From assembly GCA_028287895.1 (NCBI GenBank), contig JAQBOV010000111.1:1-36697 (forward strand): 36,697 nucleotides of DNA, read 5' to 3'. A model generated the notes under the pieces. That model was not told the origin of the DNA and did no database searches. It worked only from the letters and a program-made list of their open reading frames with translations. Positions 7,175-15,221 of this stretch are shown here, piece after piece. A program made the position numbers and the translations under genes. Within the stretch, counting starts at the first letter, position 1. The number at the start of each line of letters is the position of its first letter. This stretch comes from Mucilaginibacter sp. Lineage in GTDB: Bacteria; Bacteroidota; Bacteroidia; Sphingobacteriales; Sphingobacteriaceae.

Positions 7175-10100
7175 CTATTCTGTTTTATAAATTCTGTAAA
7201 ATTTATAAGTATCTCCTTGTTTAACCTGTACAATATAAATACCCGGCCGCAGACTATCTCCAATCGTCAACGAAGAGCCTGCCGTCATTTTATAGTTTCC
7301 TACTAAGTGTCCTAATACATCGGTCACCTTGACATCGAGCTTTTCAGTACTTCCTCCTGTCATTTGCAGGTTGAAGTTGCTGATACTTGGATTCGGATAT
7401 ACCTTAACGCTTAGTGGATTGACTGTATCTTTTAGTATTAAATTATTGTTAATGACTGCAGTACTGGTATGAGGCATGTCATTTTTTAGAGATGCTGTAG
7501 TGTTTGTATTCCCTCCACAGACAGGGGCTATTGTATTCGCCGCCGACTGAACCTGTAAGTTGCCTCCGGTAAGATATTGTTTGTCAGTTTTATTGGTTGT
7601 CGGATTCCAATTATTTGAATAAAGCAGAACACCTTTGGCATCTTTCAAAGTTATTGCGATCAGGTCGCTGGTGGTTTTGCTGCCTGAACCAGGTTCACAT
7701 GCGTCAGTTATTTCCACAGTAAGGTTCAGGTTTCCAATACTACTGATAATTGCATCTGTGTTTGCGTTATTAATTGTCACGGTTGCATTACCAGATGTGA
7801 AAGCCGCAGTTGCCGGGTCGGTTGTTGTCCGCGGAGTAACTAAAAGTGTTAGTACTTTAGCAGCCTTTATGTGGTAGACCAGGTTTCCGCTACGTATGAT
7901 GGAATTAAATCCCCCACCCTGAATATTTGAAAGAGACTTGTTCCATTTGACATTGAAACCAAAATTGGTTTTGCTATTGTTGTCACCCTTATAAGTGCCC
8001 GCACTTGAAGTTAGTTTAACAAATCCACCACCTGTAACAAAGTCGGTTGTCCTGGTAGATACAGTTACATCAGTACTCGTTTCGGAGCAAGTGATATCAT
8101 TCTGAAAATTCTGCGATATTGTCCAATTTACCTGGGTGGTCTGAGATAGGTTGTTCCCGATATTTACCGGCATATTATAATAATATATCGCCTGGTTAAT
8201 GGTAGAATTTGTCCCGTCTAATATGGCTGTATATGGTCCGCCGTTATTATCAGTGGTAAACTTGACTGAAGCTGTTCTTGCATCCACACTTCCTGCCGTA
8301 TTGATTACGATACTCAAATTGACGTTAGTGGAAGTTAATGAGACATCAGTATTGGCAAACATAACCCCGTTATATGAAGCACAAATAACAAGCGGAGTGA
8401 TGTTTGCTGTGGTAGTAGCTGTTGTAATGCCGTTTAGCGTATAGTTACCAGCGTCTGTTCCACTGATAGAAATACCTGATACGCTTACCGTTTTTCCGGT
8501 GCCTGCACCTGCATTCGCAAAAGTAGCAGTTGCATAAACATCATTAAATAGATCTGATGCTACCCTATTATCAGTCAGCGTTACAGTAGCAGTAGTATTA
8601 CCGTCATAAACCTTATCAATTCCATGAGCCGCTATTGCTAGTGCTTTTTGCGTGATATTAGCTGTCGTGCTGGATGTAGTAATGCTATTGAGCGTATAGT
8701 TGCCCGCATCTGTTCCACCGTTAATAGAAATACCGGTCACGCTCACTGCTTTTCCTGTCCCTGCATTCTTATTGTTAAAGACTGCGGTATAGGCATAGGT
8801 GAGCGCATCGCCGCTTACCCGGTCATCGGTAAAGGTAACTGCAGCGGTTGCATTGCCATCATAAACCTTATCAACCCCATGGGCTGTTACCGCTACTGTT
8901 CTTTGCGTGATACCGGCTGTCGTGCTGGATGTAGTAATGCTATTGAGCGTATAGTTGCCCGCATCTGTTCCGCTGATCGATATGCCTGATACACTCACCG
9001 TTTTTCCGGTGGCTACATCTTTACTGGCAAAAGTAGCGGTGGTATAAGCATCGGTGAGCACATCGCCGCTTACCCGGTCATCGGTGAAGGTAACTGTGGC
9101 AGTGGTATTGCTATCATAAATCTTATCAACTCCATGAGCGGTTACCGTCAGTGTCTTTTGTGTGATACTGGCGGTCGTGCTGCCGGCAGTAATACTGTTT
9201 AAAGTATAGTTAGCCGCATCCGTTCCGCTGATCGATATGCCTGATACAGTCACCGTTTTTCCGCTGGCTACGTCTTTGTTTGCAAAAGTAGCGGTAGTAT
9301 AAGCATCGGTGAGTACATCGCCGCTTACCCGGTCATCGGTGAGCGTAACCGTAGCGATAGCAGTGCCGTCGTAGATCTTATTGATCCCGGTTGCAGTTAC
9401 CGTTATGGGCTTCGTCGTAATACTTGCCGTTGTGCTTGCTGTTGTATTACTCAATGTATAGTTCCCTGAAGCGCCACCGCTGATCGAAATACCTGTGACG
9501 CTAACCGGCTTGCCTGTGCCCACATTCTTATCTGTAAAGATTGCCGTAGTATAGGTTTCCGTGAACACATCACCGCTTACACGATTATCGCTCAGCGTCA
9601 CCGGTGCTGTGGTCGTACCGTCATAAACTTTGGTGGTTCCTGTCGCCGTTATCGTCAGCGAAGCTTTGCCAACCGTGCCGGTAAAGGCAGTATAAGTGAT
9701 GTTATAGTTGCTTTCCAAAAAGCCGCCGCTTCCTGTTGCCAGGGATGGCGTTACCGAATAAGGTGAGCCGGCTGCTGTAGTAGCTAACAAACCTGCCGCA
9801 TTCGGGGTTAGGGTTACACCGGTTACCACTTCGCCATTTACTCCCGTGACTGGGGTAAAGTTAGTGCTGCTCGCACCGGTTGACAGTGCCGTGCCATAGG
9901 TCTTGGATGGGCCTGTTGCAGTTACTGTCAGCGAAGCTTTGCCAACCGTACCGGTAAAGGCAGTATAAGTGATGTTATAGTTGCTTCCCAAAAAGCCGCC
10001 GCTTCCTGTTGCCAGGGATGGCGTTACCGAATAAGGTGAGCCGGCTGCTGTAGTAGCTAACAAACCTGCCGCATTCGGGGTTAGGGTTACGCCGGTTACC

Positions 10101-10942
10101 ACTTCGCTGAACGCGCCCACGCCGGCTGTAAAATTTGTCGCGCTGGTACCTGCAACCAGTGCCGTGCCATAGGTCTTTGACGGACCTGTCGCTGTTACTG
10201 TCAGCGACCTAGGATTAACAGTTAGGTTCCCCGTTTTAGTACTTGGATTGACAGAACCGTCTCCGGCAAAACTGGCATTGATGTAATTAGGGTAAGTACC
10301 AACAGTAATTGGTGTCCCACCCGAAGCGCCATTACCAGTTAACGAAACTGTTAATGTTGCACCACCTGAAGCATCGGTGACAGCAGTTCCAATCGTAGTT
10401 CCTCCACTACCATTAAATTTAAAAGTTATAATCTTGCCGGCGATTGGATTATTATTGCCCTGTTGTGTGAAAGTAGCTGTAAGGGCAATAGTCCCACCAT
10501 ATATGCCGGCGCTAGGACTGCTCGTTATGATTAAGTTGCCAGTGAGCCCGTCAGTAAAAGTTGCCTGAGCTGTCAAACCCGAGCTAGCTCCTACAGCTGT
10601 TAACTGCAGTGTTGCCCCGAGTTCATCCTGATCCGGAGGTACCAACCAGGTTGTGTTGATATTCCCGCTGGCGTCTGCCACTGTAGTCCATGGCTGGTGC
10701 GCAGTACTGCTCAGATCATCCCCCGCACCTACGTGCAGTACCTGCAGGGTAACGGTTTCATTGGCTGTGAAGCCGGAACCGGTAATATACACCGTTGATC
10801 CGGGTGGATAATCCGGCTGATCAGTTTGAACTGATGCCTGTGAAAATACGCTTGTTGAAACAAAAGACAGAAAACAGAAAATCATCACTGCTTTTGCAGC
10901 AAATAAACTCCTGAGAAAAGAGCTGGGTAAATTCTTTTTCAT
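7175..10942 (-). CDS. Giant secreted MBG/YDG-repeat protein with T9SS sorting tail
   Basis: This 1255-residue protein is built for the cell surface. Residues 1-35 are a signal peptide (cut near VFSQ). Residues ~36-240 hold two Ig-like beta-sandwich regions (PGSTVYITGSGFTANETVTLQ; then a Big-type domain). Residues ~243-430 are two MBG units marked by GPSKTYGTAL. Residues ~435-850 are five YDG units, each with a K-[VI]-Y-D-[GS] motif, DDRVSGD and GNYTLNSIT. A non-repeat region follows (TTDFVTGGGFVKL, similar to the Post-COAP/prealbumin-like parts of surface proteins), and residues ~1178-1255 are a type A T9SS sorting domain (VYPNPSISNFNL ... LRPGIYIVQV ... RIYKTE). It is very rich in Thr, Ser, Gly and Ala. 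An adhesin or surface-layer role is likely, but the ligand is unknown. ATG at 10942 is supported by the signal peptide. Confidence 0.9.
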   Translation of the reverse strand: MKKNLPSSFLRSLFAAKAVMIFCFLSFVSTSVFSQASVQTDQPDYPPGSTVYITGSGFTANETVTLQVLHVGAGDDLSSTAHQPWTTVADASGNINTTWLVPPDQDELGATLQLTAVGASSGLTAQATFTDGLTGNLIITSSPSAGIYGGTIALTATFTQQGNNNPIAGKIITFKFNGSGGTTIGTAVTDASGGATLTVSLTGNGASGGTPITVGTYPNYINASFAGDGSVNPSTKTGNLTVNPRSLTVTATGPSKTYGTALVAGTSATNFTAGVGAFSEVVTGVTLTPNAAGLLATTAAGSPYSVTPSLATGSGGFLGSNYNITYTAFTGTVGKASLTVTATGPSKTYGTALSTGASSTNFTPVTGVNGEVVTGVTLTPNAAGLLATTAAGSPYSVTPSLATGSGGFLESNYNITYTAFTGTVGKASLTITATGTTKVYDGTTTAPVTLSDNRVSGDVFTETYTTAIFTDKNVGTGKPVSVTGISISGGASGNYTLSNTTASTTASITTKPITVTATGINKIYDGTAIATVTLTDDRVSGDVLTDAYTTATFANKDVASGKTVTVSGISISGTDAANYTLNSITAGSTTASITQKTLTVTAHGVDKIYDSNTTATVTFTDDRVSGDVLTDAYTTATFASKDVATGKTVSVSGISISGTDAGNYTLNSITTSSTTAGITQRTVAVTAHGVDKVYDGNATAAVTFTDDRVSGDALTYAYTAVFNNKNAGTGKAVSVTGISINGGTDAGNYTLNSITTSSTTANITQKALAIAAHGIDKVYDGNTTATVTLTDNRVASDLFNDVYATATFANAGAGTGKTVSVSGISISGTDAGNYTLNGITTATTTANITPLVICASYNGVMFANTDVSLTSTNVNLSIVINTAGSVDARTASVKFTTDNNGGPYTAILDGTNSTINQAIYYYNMPVNIGNNLSQTTQVNWTISQNFQNDITCSETSTDVTVSTRTTDFVTGGGFVKLTSSAGTYKGDNNSKTNFGFNVKWNKSLSNIQGGGFNSIIRSGNLVYHIKAAKVLTLLVTPRTTTDPATAAFTSGNATVTINNANTDAIISSIGNLNLTVEITDACEPGSGSKTTSDLIAITLKDAKGVLLYSNNWNPTTNKTDKQYLTGGNLQVQSAANTIAPVCGGNTNTTASLKNDMPHTSTAVINNNLILKDTVNPLSVKVYPNPSISNFNLQMTGGSTEKLDVKVTDVLGHLVGNYKMTAGSSLTIGDSLRPGIYIVQVKQGDTYKFYRIYKTE
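8400..9640 (-). repeat. Array of five YDG coding repeats, about 250 bp each
   Basis: The five units have a period of roughly 83-85 codons. Two of them share an identical 56-bp block (8661-8716 and 8916-8971, 255 bp apart), while other pairs have drifted. Copies are more diverged than the MBG pair, except in the middle of the array. Confidence 0.8.
9654..10107 (-). repeat. Two near-identical 181-bp direct repeats inside the surface-protein gene
   Basis: The copies at 9654-9834 and 9927-10107 differ at only three of 181 positions by my reading, and they start 273 bp (91 codons) apart. They encode the C-terminal two thirds of the two MBG units. Nucleotide identity this high, including third positions, points to recent duplication or gene conversion. 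Confidence 0.85.
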
Positions 10943-11581
10943 ATACTAAGGCTTTGAGTTGAATAGTAAAATTAAAGTTCAAACTCCTTAGCTATTGAAA
11001 TTCAAGACCTCATTACTTTTAAAATAAGGCGATCTTATTCAGTGCCACAGGGCTTATCAATAGCTTATAGGAGTAAATTATAGAGTCAAAAACTATGCTT
11101 TAAATTCTATTATTTACTTTATGTGCTATTTTTTTGTATAACAGCCCAGTCATCTCCACTATATCTATCCTCAAATAACCTTATATTATAGTAAAGAGTA
11201 AATAGTATGTGATCAGTTTACCTGATTTTACACATATTTAAATAATTATTTTTGTCAATTTTAAACTATTAGAGCCGTTATTAATTGGGCAAAAAAATCC
11301 TCTATTTGAGTAAAAATCTATCCATGAACAAGCTTTTAAACTCACAGATTATCAATAATTTATAATTAATTAATTTAGCTATCTTCAAAATTTAGATGTA
11401 AAAATGATGGACTTTCTACATTTAAACTATTTGCAAATTTGGCAGCCGTTATTTATTGTTTTGATATTAATATTATTGTTTAAATAACTTCCCATTAGAA
11501 ACCGCTTCCCAATATTAAGGGTGATCATACGATTATCATATCTTTTTCACATCTTTAAAGCACCCTGGATATATTACGATC
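10943..11581. other. 639-bp AT-rich intergenic region
   Basis: This gap lies between the divergent surface-protein and DUF5009-type genes and must hold both promoters. It is strongly AT-rich with many TAATTTAT-like runs. I see no perfect TAnnTTTG box close to either start and no strong hairpin. The only coding-like element is a 27-codon hydrophobic ORF at 11405-11488, listed separately. Confidence 0.6.
11405..11488 (+). CDS. Possible 27-residue membrane microprotein
   Basis: An ATG-ATG start opens a 27-codon frame ending in TAA. The predicted peptide is polar at the start (MMDFLHLNYLQIWQP) and then has an uninterrupted hydrophobic run, LFIVLILILLF, ending in Lys. This looks like a single-pass microprotein such as those that regulate membrane pumps, but AT-rich DNA gives such runs by chance (Phe/Leu/Ile codons). 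It has no ribosome-binding site that I would trust and lies 94 bases upstream of a multi-pass membrane protein gene. Treat as a candidate only. Confidence 0.18.
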
Positions 11582-12772
11582 ATGACCCAACCGAATGTAT
11601 TAAAAGGTGCGCCCAAGCGCCTTCTCTCTGTGGATGCGTTCCGCGCGTTAACTATGCTGTTAATGATATTTATTAATGACCTGAGCGGGGTTAAAGGCAT
11701 GCCGGAGTGGATGGATCATGCAAAAAGAATGGAAGACAGGATGGGCTTTGCAGATACTATTTTCCCGGCGTTTCTGTTTATTGTCGGTCTATCTATTCCG
11801 CTTGCTATAGGCCGCAAAATGCAGAAAGGCGAATCATTTTATTCCATTGCTTCTTCTATCCTGTGGCGTTCATTCGCACTTATCGTGATGGGGTTTTTCC
11901 TAGTTAACCTGGAAAGGTATAGTTCAGCATCTATTCTGCCCGAATCGGTATGGGAGATATTGATCACCCTTAGTTTCTTTTTAATTTGGCTCGATTATCC
12001 GCAAACCCTTTCAAACCTAAAAAAATACAGCCTTGTCGGGACCGGCTGGCTCATACTCCTGCTGATGGCTTTCCTGTTCACAGGTGGTGATCCTAAAGCT
12101 CCGCAGGGGCTTCATCCGTCGTGGTGGGGCATATTGGGCATCATTGGCTGGTCATACCTGGTTTGCGCGTCGGTCTACTATTTAACTAAAGGCAAATTAA
12201 CGGCAATGCTTATAGCGCTGCTGGTATTTGTAGCGATTAACATTGTGGAACATGGCACATCCCTGGATATGCACCTTTGGGTAATTCATGATGCATCGTC
12301 TGCATCCTTGGTTACTGCTGGTATAGTAGTTTCCTTATGGTATGCACACATGGCAGCAAAAGGATACCGTAGCAGTACATGGTTTTGGCTCTTTGCGGCA
12401 GGTTGCGCGGCAATTGCCGCTGGTCTGCTCATCCGCCCGTATACGGAAGGCATTTCCAAAATACGTTCCACTCCATCATGGGTATTTATCTGCACCGGCA
12501 TCAGTATCCTGGTTTTTGAGCTGATGATATACCTTATTGATTATAAAGGGAAAAAGAATTGGTTCAAACTCATCTGGCCGGCTGGTACAAGTACGCTTAC
12601 CTGTTATCTGATACCCTATTTCCAGGTCGGATTTTATAAACTGTTTCACTTCCACTATCCCGCAGTACTAAATGCCGGCATAGGCGGATTTTTGCGCTCA
12701 TGGGCGGTGGCGTTTATTGCAGTGCTGATAGGTGGATTTTTGGAAAAACGCAGGTTGAGGCTGAAGGTATAA
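11582..12772 (+). CDS. DUF5009-type multi-pass membrane protein (NagX / HGSNAT-like acyltransferase family)
   Basis: The protein has 396 residues with about ten hydrophobic segments. The N-terminal motif RLLSVDAFRALTMLLMIFINDL (residues 13-34), then the ADTIFPAFLFIVGLSIPLAIGRK segment, is the hallmark of COG4299/DUF5009 proteins, distant relatives of the lysosomal heparan-alpha-glucosaminide N-acetyltransferase. Those enzymes pass an acetyl group across the membrane to an amino sugar. In Bacteroidota these genes are often found near polysaccharide degradation genes, but here none is adjacent, so the acceptor is unknown. Usual length for the family is about 370-400 residues. It appears to be transcribed alone and is followed by hairpins at 12776-12850. 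Confidence 0.82.
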   Translation: MTQPNVLKGAPKRLLSVDAFRALTMLLMIFINDLSGVKGMPEWMDHAKRMEDRMGFADTIFPAFLFIVGLSIPLAIGRKMQKGESFYSIASSILWRSFALIVMGFFLVNLERYSSASILPESVWEILITLSFFLIWLDYPQTLSNLKKYSLVGTGWLILLLMAFLFTGGDPKAPQGLHPSWWGILGIIGWSYLVCASVYYLTKGKLTAMLIALLVFVAINIVEHGTSLDMHLWVIHDASSASLVTAGIVVSLWYAHMAAKGYRSSTWFWLFAAGCAAIAAGLLIRPYTEGISKIRSTPSWVFICTGISILVFELMIYLIDYKGKKNWFKLIWPAGTSTLTCYLIPYFQVGFYKLFHFHYPAVLNAGIGGFLRSWAVAFIAVLIGGFLEKRRLRLKV

Positions 12773-12775
12773 AAT

Positions 12776-12809
12776 TAAGATTGGACAATTTTTAAATCGC
12801 CCAATCTTA
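12776..12809 (+). terminator. Hairpin after the DUF5009-type gene
   Basis: A perfect 9-bp stem (TAAGATTGG / CCAATCTTA) with a 16-base loop begins 4 bases after the stop codon. It has no strong T-run after it, so it may act together with the second hairpin at 12820-12850. Confidence 0.5.
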
Positions 12810-12819
12810 TATGGAAAAA

Positions 12820-12850
12820 AAATCCCTGTTCGCTACGGAAGCAGGGATTT
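12820..12850. terminator. Second hairpin with flanking A-tract
   Basis: The arms AAATCCCTG and CAGGGATTT (9 bp) extend inward by TTC/GAA with one bulged base. An eight-base A-run lies before the left arm, so on the minus strand the hairpin is followed by a T-run. It could stop leftward transcription from the cytochrome gene as well as rightward read-through. Confidence 0.5.
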
Positions 12851-13298
12851 GTGATTGGGTAAAGAACATATCCATTATTAATCTTACCTATAACAGATCA
12901 CGCGTTTGTACGCCTAATTACCCTAAAGGTTGTGACTTGTTTTCCACAAAAAGCACGTTTTCAACACATCAGGGGTCTTTTCTCTTTAATTGAACAACAT
13001 AAAAGTCTCTGGTTCAATAAAGATATATATTTAATGTTTTTTTAACAAAGAGGTAATATTAACTCCATAAACTTTAAATCCCGCCGCCGGCGGAATTTAA
13101 AACCAATCTCCATAATCATCCGGTGTTTCATTGCAGATATCTCTCGTTCGGTAAGGCATCAATAGACCCGTCCGCCCTGGTAAATACAGGAAGGAAAAAT
13201 ATAATAAAAAACAAAAACGCCAGGACTTAACCAGACGTTCTGAATCATTTATCTTAGTAAATACTTCGAAGTTGGAAATTCGATATCCGGAATTATTC
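12851..13298. other. 448-bp non-coding stretch between convergent genes
   Basis: It holds no ORF with a credible start. Visible elements are the palindrome at 13073-13101 (listed separately) and the perfect 10-bp palindrome ACTTCGAAGT near 13262. A minus-strand frame at 13097-13360 is open but mostly overlaps the cytochrome gene and has only an internal ATG; I reject it as a gene. Confidence 0.5.
13073..13101. terminator. GC-core palindrome flanked by A/T runs
   Basis: A 29-bp inverted repeat (TTTAAATCCCGCCG / CGGCGGAATTTAAA) with one mismatch. The GC-rich centre with A/T flanks on both sides is typical of a two-way terminator. It lies about 200 bases beyond the stop of the cytochrome gene. 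Confidence 0.5.
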
Positions 13299-13781
13299 CT
13301 ATTTCCCTGAAGGAGGAGGAGGGCTACCCGGACCACCTGGAGGAGGGCCGCCCGGCCCACGTTGCCTCTGGGGTACCTTTACCTCGGGATGCGCAGTTCC
13401 ATGGTGACAGGTATTACAGTTTATACCGGTTTCCATTACCATACCCAGCGAATCTTTTTGAGCTTTAAAAAATTTCTTATTTATCTTTTGTTCCATCCGT
13501 AACATATAACGCGCTGTTTCTTTCTCCGGCTTGGCATCGCTGGCAAAATCCATTTTGCCGGTTTGATCGTTACGGGCATGGCAAAAATTGCAGCGTACGC
13601 CTAATGATTCAGCCCAAATATCCATCGTATGGTCAAGCACACGGTAGGGAATATTCTTGGGGAATACTTTCAGGTTTACCAATTTTGGTGGCTGACGCTC
13701 TTGCGGCAATGAGGCAGCAATGCCCAGTGCCATTACACTGAACAAGCCTGCTGTTACTGTTAATTTTTTGCTGATGATCAT
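13299..13781 (-). CDS. Dihaem c-type cytochrome, reaction-centre-cytochrome-like
   Basis: I start it at the ATG at 13781, which gives a signal sequence (MIISKKLTVTAGLFSVMALGIAASL); the frame extends 13 codons further to a non-ATG start. The mature protein has two haem-c motifs, CNFCH at 64-68 and CNTCH at 122-126, separated by a helix with several Met residues (RYMLRMEQKINKKFF) that could provide axial ligands. The segment NLKVFPKNIPYRVLDHTMDIWAESLGVRCNFCH is the pattern of the short c-type cytochromes related to the photosynthetic reaction-centre cytochrome subunit, common in non-photosynthetic Bacteroidota, where they are probably periplasmic electron carriers. The last ~20 residues are almost only Pro, Gly and Ser, an odd flexible tail. 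No partner oxidoreductase is adjacent. Confidence 0.88.
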   Translation of the reverse strand: MIISKKLTVTAGLFSVMALGIAASLPQERQPPKLVNLKVFPKNIPYRVLDHTMDIWAESLGVRCNFCHARNDQTGKMDFASDAKPEKETARYMLRMEQKINKKFFKAQKDSLGMVMETGINCNTCHHGTAHPEVKVPQRQRGPGGPPPGGPGSPPPPSGK

Positions 13782-13855
13782 TGGGGGGGTTGAATTTTGG
13801 AAACTAATATAATAATACATTACATAATTATGACAATGTAATAGAAAAAATACGG

Positions 13856-14707
13856 TTAAGCATGAGTTTTGTTTTCAAGGCCGGTTAATTTCATGCTAAT
13901 CTCCCATAACCGGTTTCGTGCAGCAGCATTATCCGCATTAGGTGCCGTCTTGGCAACTTTGCACTTTTTAAAGTAAAGGCCGCTTTTTTGCTCCAGTTTC
14001 GGTTGCGTTGCCAGGTAGATCGTTGTTTCAGCGCCTTTTTCGGGCGATATCATAAAAGGCTTCATGAGCCATATCATGACCCGCAGAAACCCCTTTGCAT
14101 TATCCCATATATTGGTGAGCACTACGCCGGGATGTAATGCATAAGCTGTAATGCCGGTTTGCCGGTATTTTTCAGCAAGCGATTTGGTAAAATAAATGTT
14201 AAATAGTTTGGCGACGCCATAAGCTTTTAATCCTGTGTAAGATTTTTCCATTTGCAGGTCGTCAAAATCAGGCTTTGCCGATCTGTGCGCTTCTGAACTG
14301 ACATTAATAATACGTGCATGACCCTTTTGCAGCAGTGACATCAGGCTTTCGGTTAACAGAAAATGCCCAAGGTGGTTTACCGAAAAGGTCAATTCGAAAC
14401 CATCCTTGCTCCATTCTCTTTCATGAAAGGCACCGCCTGCGTTATTGATCAGCACATTGATATTAAAAAGCTTTGCCTTTAAGGCATCGGCCGCCTCGCG
14501 CACGCTTTGCAGATCGGCCAGATCGCATTTGATCACGAAAATAGCCTGGTTACCGGTTTGCGCAATCAATTCCTTCCGCAGTTTCTCTCCTTTTTCCGTA
14601 TTCCTCACCAGCAGGTAAAGCGCATGATCTTTTTTCGCAAGCTCTTGTGCAGTTATTTTTCCAATGCCTGATGTGGGCCCGGTTATTACGGTTGTTTTTA
14701 TTGACAT
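13856..14707 (-). CDS. Short-chain dehydrogenase/reductase, retinol-dehydrogenase-like
   Basis: The 283 residues form a classical SDR Rossmann fold: TGPTSGIG at 9-16 binds the nucleotide, CDLAD at 61-65 contacts the adenine, NNAGG at 88-92, Ser in INVSSEA near 137-138, and the catalytic YGVAK at 163-167. Arg at the end of the second strand (LLVRNTEKG) suggests NADP(H). After the core comes HPGVVLTNIWDNAKG and a hydrophobic region that can form a membrane-facing helix (FLRVMIWLMKPFMI), as in the RDH11-14-like group. The substrate is unknown. The gene is divergent from blaI with 146 bp between starts. Confidence 0.88.
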   Translation of the reverse strand: MSIKTTVITGPTSGIGKITAQELAKKDHALYLLVRNTEKGEKLRKELIAQTGNQAIFVIKCDLADLQSVREAADALKAKLFNINVLINNAGGAFHEREWSKDGFELTFSVNHLGHFLLTESLMSLLQKGHARIINVSSEAHRSAKPDFDDLQMEKSYTGLKAYGVAKLFNIYFTKSLAEKYRQTGITAYALHPGVVLTNIWDNAKGFLRVMIWLMKPFMISPEKGAETTIYLATQPKLEQKSGLYFKKCKVAKTAPNADNAAARNRLWEISMKLTGLENKTHA

Positions 14708-14814
14708 GATGGTTTAATTTACCAAACAAAGATAACCGGCTGGCTATGGTAAACGGCATGATCTTATTCATTCACAAATTAAAATGTTAAAAAATGTAAA
14801 ATAATTTGCACCAT

Positions 14815-14848
14815 TACGAAATATTCGTAGATTTACGAAACAATCGTA
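14815..14848. promoter_or_regulatory. Two phased operator sites for the BlaI-type repressor
   Basis: Two inverted repeats share the form TACGA-N5-TCGTA: 14815-14829 (spacer AATAT) and 14834-14848 (spacer AACAA). Their starts are 19 bp apart, nearly two helical turns, so two repressor dimers could bind the same face. They end 5 bases before the ATG at 14854. BlaI/MecI proteins bind such short dyads next to their own promoter (established for the family); assigning these sites to this BlaI is inference from position and symmetry. The perfect symmetry of the 5-bp arms in both copies is seen directly. Confidence 0.75.
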
Positions 14849-14853
14849 ATAGC

Positions 14854-15216
14854 ATGGGAAAATTAACACAACAGGAAGAAGAAGCAATGCAGGCCGTATG
14901 GCAATGCGGCTCAGGATCAGTAAAAGATTTTCTGGACCAGATCGCAGAACCCAGGCCGCCATACACGACGCTGGCCTCAACGATCAAAAACCTGGAGCGT
15001 AAAGCATTCCTCGCCAGTGAAAAAATTGGGAATACCTACCGTTACGTCCCGGCCATAAAAGAGCAAGAATATAAAAAACGCTTTATGAATGGTTTTGTAA
15101 ACGACTATTTTGAAAACTCCTATAAGGACCTGGTTACTTTTTTCGCCAACGAGAAAAAGATCAGCGCCAGCGACCTCAAAGAGATCATTAACCTGATTGA
15201 AAACCCTAAAAAATAA
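14854..15216 (+). CDS. blaI: BlaI/MecI/CopY-family transcriptional repressor
   Basis: This 120-residue protein starts at the ATG at 14854 (MGKLTQQEEEAMQAVW); the frame runs 16 codons further upstream through the operators, so the shorter start is preferred. Residues ~1-70 are a winged helix: LTQQEEEAMQAVWQCGSGSVKDFLDQ, PPYTTLASTIKNLERKAFL (recognition helix) and the wing GNTYRYVPAI. The C-terminal half is the helical dimerisation domain (YKKRFMNGFVNDYFENSYKDLVTFF). BlaI proteins repress their own operon until the membrane peptidase BlaR1 triggers their cleavage. The next gene starts 5 bases after the stop and encodes such a sensor, now frameshifted. No beta-lactamase gene is in the window, so the locus probably responds to another envelope cue. 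Confidence 0.93.
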   Translation: MGKLTQQEEEAMQAVWQCGSGSVKDFLDQIAEPRPPYTTLASTIKNLERKAFLASEKIGNTYRYVPAIKEQEYKKRFMNGFVNDYFENSYKDLVTFFANEKKISASDLKEIINLIENPKK

Positions 15217-15221
15217 TTACC

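Noticed and set aside
8648..8989. Plus-strand open frame of 113 codons in the YDG array
   Set aside because: It is a shadow of the repetitive minus-strand gene; the repeats produce open antisense frames. No family features.
8400..10107. CRISPR-like spacing of repeats
   Set aside because: Repeat units are 250-273 bp, in frame and protein-coding; this is not a CRISPR array.
12811..12993. 60-codon plus-strand ORF after the DUF5009-type gene
   Set aside because: It starts inside a terminator-like hairpin and has no family features or ribosome-binding site.
13097..13360. 87-codon minus-strand frame past the cytochrome gene, with a hydrophobic stretch and an acidic tail
   Set aside because: Its 5' part overlaps the cytochrome coding region in another frame, and the only ATG downstream of that leaves 20 codons. 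The tail (CNETPDDYGDWF) looks coding-like, but nothing else supports it.
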